In this document: positions 60,831 through 64,000 of the stretch, in pieces
How the letters are laid out: each line of letters opens with the position of its first letter
How positions within the stretch are numbered: the stretch's first letter is position 1
NCBI GenBank assembly: GCA_947625905.1
Contig: CANQQJ010000009.1
Span: forward strand, 1-64,000
Origin: an uncultured Clostridia bacterium
GTDB taxonomy: Bacteria > Bacillota > Clostridia > Monoglobales > Monoglobaceae
Direction of reading: 5' to 3'
DNA length: 64,000 nucleotides
The notes under the pieces: generated by a model
Told to the model about the DNA's origin: nothing
The model's database searches: none
The model's input: the letters and a program-made list of their open reading frames with translations, nothing else
Position numbers and translations under genes: made by a program

Positions 60831-61193
60831 TCAACATGAATCCGAAAGCTGTAAACGATCAAATATATCCCTGCATACATTATCAAAATTATTATTTATG
60901 TCAGCATTTGTATACCTCAACACAGTCAGACCCAGCGATTTCATATACTCATCTCTGATCAAATCCTTTTTCAGACCTTCTTTATCATAATGCTGAGCCC
61001 CGTCTAACTCAATAACCAGCTTTTCGGTCACGCAATAAAAATCAACAATATAATCACCGATCACTTTTTGACGATTAACAGTGATCGGAAGCTTTTTTAG
61101 AAAATCATACCAAAGATGTTTTTCCTGCTTAGTCATATCTTTTCTCAATTCTTGAGAATATTGCTTTAAATTTTGATTGTACCGTTTGTTCAT
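60831..61193 (-). CDS. DUF559 endonuclease-like protein between two direct repeats
   Basis: A 120-residue protein of the DUF559 group, whose fold is restriction-endonuclease/Vsr-like. The predicted catalytic residues are in GDYIVDFYCVTEKLVIELDG (Asp, then Glu-x-Asp) followed by AQHYD. The start at 61193 (MNKRYNQN) is preferred; upstream codons lie in the repeat. The gene is clearly AT-richer than hslO and dacF and sits 20 to 30 bp inside two nearly identical 113-bp repeats. This is the structure expected of a small mobile or mobilised unit. Activity and role are unknown. Confidence 0.85.
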   Translation of the reverse strand: MNKRYNQNLKQYSQELRKDMTKQEKHLWYDFLKKLPITVNRQKVIGDYIVDFYCVTEKLVIELDGAQHYDKEGLKKDLIRDEYMKSLGLTVLRYTNADINNNFDNVCRDIFDRLQLSDSC

Positions 61194-61221
61194 TTTACTA
61201 AATTTTAATGTGCGGCGTTGA

Positions 61222-61334
61222 CACCTCATCCGACTTTTTGCCCGTTCGGGCAAAAACCCACCTTCCCCTCAAGGGGAAGGCAAGTGAGGCTTCCCCTTGA
61301 GGGGAAGCTGTCTGCGAAGCAGACTGATGAGGTG
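61222..61334 (+). repeat. 113-bp hairpin repeat, copy 2
   Basis: Same orientation as copy 1 and 97% identical, with the same CACCTCATC/GATGAGGTG ends. The right half has the AGCTGTC..GACTGA core shared with shorter hairpin units elsewhere in the window. Confidence 0.85.
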
Positions 61335-61358
61335 TTACCGATACCCAGATCCTAATTC

Positions 61359-62531
61359 CTATTCCCCATTTACTGCTTTCTTTATCTTTTCGCTCCAGTT
61401 TTTGAAAACGGTGCCGACGTCGTGCCGCAAATCTTTGAAAAACGTGTCCTTTGACGGCTTTACCAGATCTATGTCGTCGGTTGCAATCAAATTAAAATTG
61501 CCGTAGTTCTCGCCGTTGACCGTAACGCTGCCCGTACCCGCGGCGTCGCCCTCATGTATCGGCAGCGCTATATCATCGCTGACCTCGGTTTTTATTTCTA
61601 TTATATCCTCATCGCATACGGGAAAGGTGTAGGTCTTGTCGGGAACGAGGCCGCTGTAGCCGAAAATTCCCTTTCCCACGGTTATTTTGTCGACCACCGA
61701 TTCGGTCGTGGTCAGGTCCTTTATATGATACTTTCCGAACATCTCGTTTTGGAGATTCGTGTGGTCGTTCCAATCATCGGGGTCGTTGAGCGTAACGCAT
61801 ATAAGCGTCATGCCGTCTCTTGTCACAGCGGTGACGAGACATCGGCCCGCCGCGTTGGTGTAACCCGTCTTAACGCCCACGCAGCCGTCCAACACGCCCA
61901 GCAGCTTGTTGTGGTTCACCATTTCGCGGTTGTAGTCCTTGCCTTCCCACGGCACCGATTTTTCCTTTGTGGCGCAAACCTGCGCGAATGTCGGGTCCTT
62001 GAGCGCCTCGGCTGTTATTATCGCCAGCTCGTGCGCGGTGGTGTAGTGGGTGTCGGACGGCAGACCGTTGGGGTTATCGAAATGCGTGTGTGTGAGGCCC
62101 ATGTCGTTCGCCGCGGTCTCGTTCATCATCTGCACAAATCGGTCGACGCTTCCGCCGATCGCCTCGGCTATCGCGACCGCCGCGTCGTTGCCCGACTGGA
62201 GCATAAGGCCGTACAGCAGATCCTCCATTGTTATGTGCTCGCCCTTTTCAAGGTACATGCCCGAACCCTCAACGCCCGAGGCGTTCTCGCTTACCTCAAC
62301 AACATCGCTCAGCGTGCCGTATTTCGAGGTAAGGTAGCCGGTCATGATCTTGGTCGTGCTTGCCATAGGCAGCTCCCAGTCGGGATTTTTGGCGTACAGC
62401 ACCCTGCCGGAGCTCTGCTCGATCACGACCGCGGCTTTAGCGCTGTTGTCCGCGGCGAACGCGGGCGCGGTCAAATCAAGCGCGATCATGAGCGCCAAAA
62501 TAGCGCAAAGGACGATTTTTCGCAGTTTCAT
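61359..62531 (-). CDS. dacF: D-alanyl-D-alanine carboxypeptidase (S11, DacF-like)
   Basis: A 390-residue exported enzyme that trims the terminal D-Ala of peptidoglycan. All three motifs are intact: Ser58-Thr-Thr-Lys61, Ser113-Gly-Asn115 and Lys221-Thr-Gly223. A signal peptide ends near PAFAAD; the C-terminal PBP5-like beta domain (about 270-370) is followed by an amphipathic helix (FKNWSEKIKKAVNG) for membrane attachment. In spore formers DacF-type enzymes shape cortex peptidoglycan; here that is possible but not shown. Confidence 0.96.
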   Translation of the reverse strand: MKLRKIVLCAILALMIALDLTAPAFAADNSAKAAVVIEQSSGRVLYAKNPDWELPMASTTKIMTGYLTSKYGTLSDVVEVSENASGVEGSGMYLEKGEHITMEDLLYGLMLQSGNDAAVAIAEAIGGSVDRFVQMMNETAANDMGLTHTHFDNPNGLPSDTHYTTAHELAIITAEALKDPTFAQVCATKEKSVPWEGKDYNREMVNHNKLLGVLDGCVGVKTGYTNAAGRCLVTAVTRDGMTLICVTLNDPDDWNDHTNLQNEMFGKYHIKDLTTTESVVDKITVGKGIFGYSGLVPDKTYTFPVCDEDIIEIKTEVSDDIALPIHEGDAAGTGSVTVNGENYGNFNLIATDDIDLVKPSKDTFFKDLRHDVGTVFKNWSEKIKKAVNGE

Positions 62532-62594
62532 TTATTTCATCTCCGTATGTTGGTTCTCATTAAATATATTCGGATATATCGAAAATATGCGGGT

Positions 62595-64000
62595 TTAGTC
62601 CAGCTCGAAGGCGCCTGTGTAAAGCTGATAATACTTGCCTTTTTGCGCTATCAGCTGCTCGTGATTGCCCTTCTCTATTATCTGTCCGTGCTCGAGCACG
62701 ATTATCATATCGGCGTTTCTGACAGTCGAAAGCCTGTGGGCTATAACAAACACCGTTCTGCCCTTCATCAAGCCGTCCATGCCCTTTTCGATTATTTTTT
62801 CGGTTCGGGTGTCGATCGAGCTGGTCGCCTCGTCCAGTATGAGCGCGGGCGGATCGGCCACGGCAGCTCTGGCTATCGCGAGCAGCTGTCTCTGGCCTTG
62901 GCTCAGGTTCTCGCCGTCGGCCGTCAGCATCGTGTTGTAGCCGTCGGGCAGATGGGTAATGAACCAGTGGGCGTTGGCGATCTTGGCCGCGTATATGCAG
63001 TCTTCATCGGTGGCGTCCAGACGTCCGTATCTGATGTTGTCCATGACCGTGCCGGTGAACAAATGCGTATCCTGCAGGACCATGCCGAGGGAGCGGCGCA
63101 GATCGTCCTTCTTGATTTTGTTTATCGTTATTCCGTCGTAAGTTATCTTGCCGTCGGGCACGTCGTAAAATCTGTTTATCAGATTGGTTATCGTGGTCTT
63201 GCCCGCGCCCGTGGAGCCGACAAACGCTATCTTCTGGCCCGGTTCGGCCACAAGCGAGATGTCTTTTAAAACCGTCTTTTTGCCGTCATAGCTGAATGTG
63301 ACGTTTTTGAACTCGACCTCGCCGCGGACCTCGTTGTAGATGACCCTGCCGTCCTTGCCGGGGCGCTTCCACGCCCAGCGGCCGGTGCGGTGGTTGACCT
63401 CGATGATGTTTCCGTCGGGCTCTATCACCACTCTGGCGATGGTCGCCTTGCCGTCGTCGACCTCGGCCTTCTCGTCGATGACCTGGAATATGCGCTCGGC
63501 GCCCGCCATAGCGTTAAGTATGGCGTTGACCTGCTGCGACATCTGGGTTATCGGCTGCGAGAACGAGCGGGTGTACTGCAAAAATGCGGTCAGCGAGCCG
63601 ATCGTCAGCGCGAAGAAGCCCGCGCTTGTGTTTCCGCTGTGTATCGTCAGCGCCGCGCCGACCATGGCGGTCACCGCGTAGTGCAGATACGACAGATTGC
63701 CCATGATCGGGAACAGCACGTTGGCGAAGGTGTTGGCGTTGGCGGACGCGCCGCGCAGCGCCTCGTTTATGTTCGAGAATTTTTCTTTGGATTTGTCCTC
63801 ATGGCAGAATACTTTGACGACCTTCTGACCCTCGATCATTTCCTCAACATAGCCGTTGACCGCGCCGATGGCGTTCTGTTGCTTTCTGAAGAAATAGGCG
63901 GAACGCTTTCCGACGAAGCTGATCACAAAAAATATTATAACGAGCATGACCAGAACCAGCAGCGTCAGCACGGGGCTTATCACGATCATCATTATAAACA
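62595..64000 (-). CDS. ABC exporter with fused membrane and ATPase domains, N-terminus outside window
   Basis: At least 465 residues of a half-size ABC exporter are visible; the frame remains open at the window edge. The end of the membrane domain (FVGKRSAYFFRKQQNAIGAVNGYVEE is the coupling region) is followed by an ATPase with Walker A GSTGAGKTT, Q-loop MVLQDTHLF, signature LSQGQRQL, Walker B ALILDEATSSID and switch His IAHRLST. A short insertion (EVNHRTGRWAWKRP) before the ATPase is usual for a Firmicutes group that pairs with a second half-transporter. Substrate unknown (multidrug or peptide-type). Confidence 0.93.
   Translation of the reverse strand, partial: FIMMIVISPVLTLLVLVMLVIIFFVISFVGKRSAYFFRKQQNAIGAVNGYVEEMIEGQKVVKVFCHEDKSKEKFSNINEALRGASANANTFANVLFPIMGNLSYLHYAVTAMVGAALTIHSGNTSAGFFALTIGSLTAFLQYTRSFSQPITQMSQQVNAILNAMAGAERIFQVIDEKAEVDDGKATIARVVIEPDGNIIEVNHRTGRWAWKRPGKDGRVIYNEVRGEVEFKNVTFSYDGKKTVLKDISLVAEPGQKIAFVGSTGAGKTTITNLINRFYDVPDGKITYDGITINKIKKDDLRRSLGMVLQDTHLFTGTVMDNIRYGRLDATDEDCIYAAKIANAHWFITHLPDGYNTMLTADGENLSQGQRQLLAIARAAVADPPALILDEATSSIDTRTEKIIEKGMDGLMKGRTVFVIAHRLSTVRNADMIIVLEHGQIIEKGNHEQLIAQKGKYYQLYTGAFELD

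Noticed and set aside
61554-63269. 571-codon plus-strand frame opposite dacF and the ABC exporter
   Set aside because: It is antisense to two genes with intact catalytic motifs and itself has no domain.

Overview
The window reads as a piece of a spore-forming, Gram-positive, anaerobic Clostridia chromosome, possibly from an uncultured gut lineage. The evidence is an alpha/beta small acid-soluble spore protein, a cotJABC spore-coat operon, a Spo0E-like phosphatase, hydG with its TM1266-type partner ([FeFe]-hydrogenase maturation), SLH-domain surface proteins, two D,D-carboxypeptidase-type proteins, and sigma-A style promoters (TTGACA-N17/18-TATAAT) with good Shine-Dalgarno sites. I cannot place it to genus from sequence alone.

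Layout. 1-8.6 kb (minus): a partial secreted repeat protein, two tandem SLH-M13 metallopeptidases and a LytTR two-component pair with an apparent operator. 8.7-14.5 kb (minus): an operon with an RCC1-repeat membrane protein, a small membrane protein, an AcpS-NnrD fusion, alanine racemase, a MazF toxin without an adjacent antitoxin, and a secreted protein. 14.6-16.6 kb (plus): a nitroreductase behind a palindrome inside its promoter, then a probably frameshifted secreted protein. 16.7-21.2 kb (minus): a TPP-riboswitch-controlled thiC-thiD-thiM-thiE-HAD operon. 21.3-21.5 kb: an unidentified ~150-nt RNA gene with its own promoter and terminator. 21.6-25.4 kb: small proteins, a carboxypeptidase homologue with two altered motifs, and an SLH-transglutaminase. 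25.6-29.1 kb: yfmF-yfmH-lgt-spo0E-like operon. 29.7-31.4 kb: TM1266 and hydG. 31.6-37.5 kb (minus): znuBC, clpX, clpP, tig, phosphoesterase. 37.6-41.7 kb: DUF1540 protein, thrC, P-loop protein, pgi, SASP gene.

41.9-56.1 kb is the most distinctive part: a ~14-kb one-directional surface-glycan operon. It holds rfbB and rfbA, a DegT aminotransferase, a NeuD-type acyltransferase, a flippase, a GT39-like enzyme, two paralogous glycosyltransferases and an ATP-grasp protein. It also has a dedicated acyl system: one ACP, two KAS III-like synthases and two SDR reductases. Read together, these could build a dTDP-4-amino-4,6-dideoxyhexose carrying a custom (hydroxy)acyl group. Two of its genes carry a G9 tract in the same sequence context, and gain or loss of one G would truncate either protein, so the glycan may be phase-variable. 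The operon lies between the SASP gene and cotJABC.

56.2-64 kb: cotJABC, DUF421/DUF4363 pair, an SDR dehydrogenase, Hsp33, a DUF559 nuclease gene between two 113-bp direct repeats, dacF and a partial ABC exporter. Many intergenic gaps are filled with related hairpin repeats (several families, both orientations). The 113-bp repeats around the DUF559 gene are the most complete copies and suggest a small mobile system. No tRNA, rRNA, CRISPR array or recognisable transposase was found.
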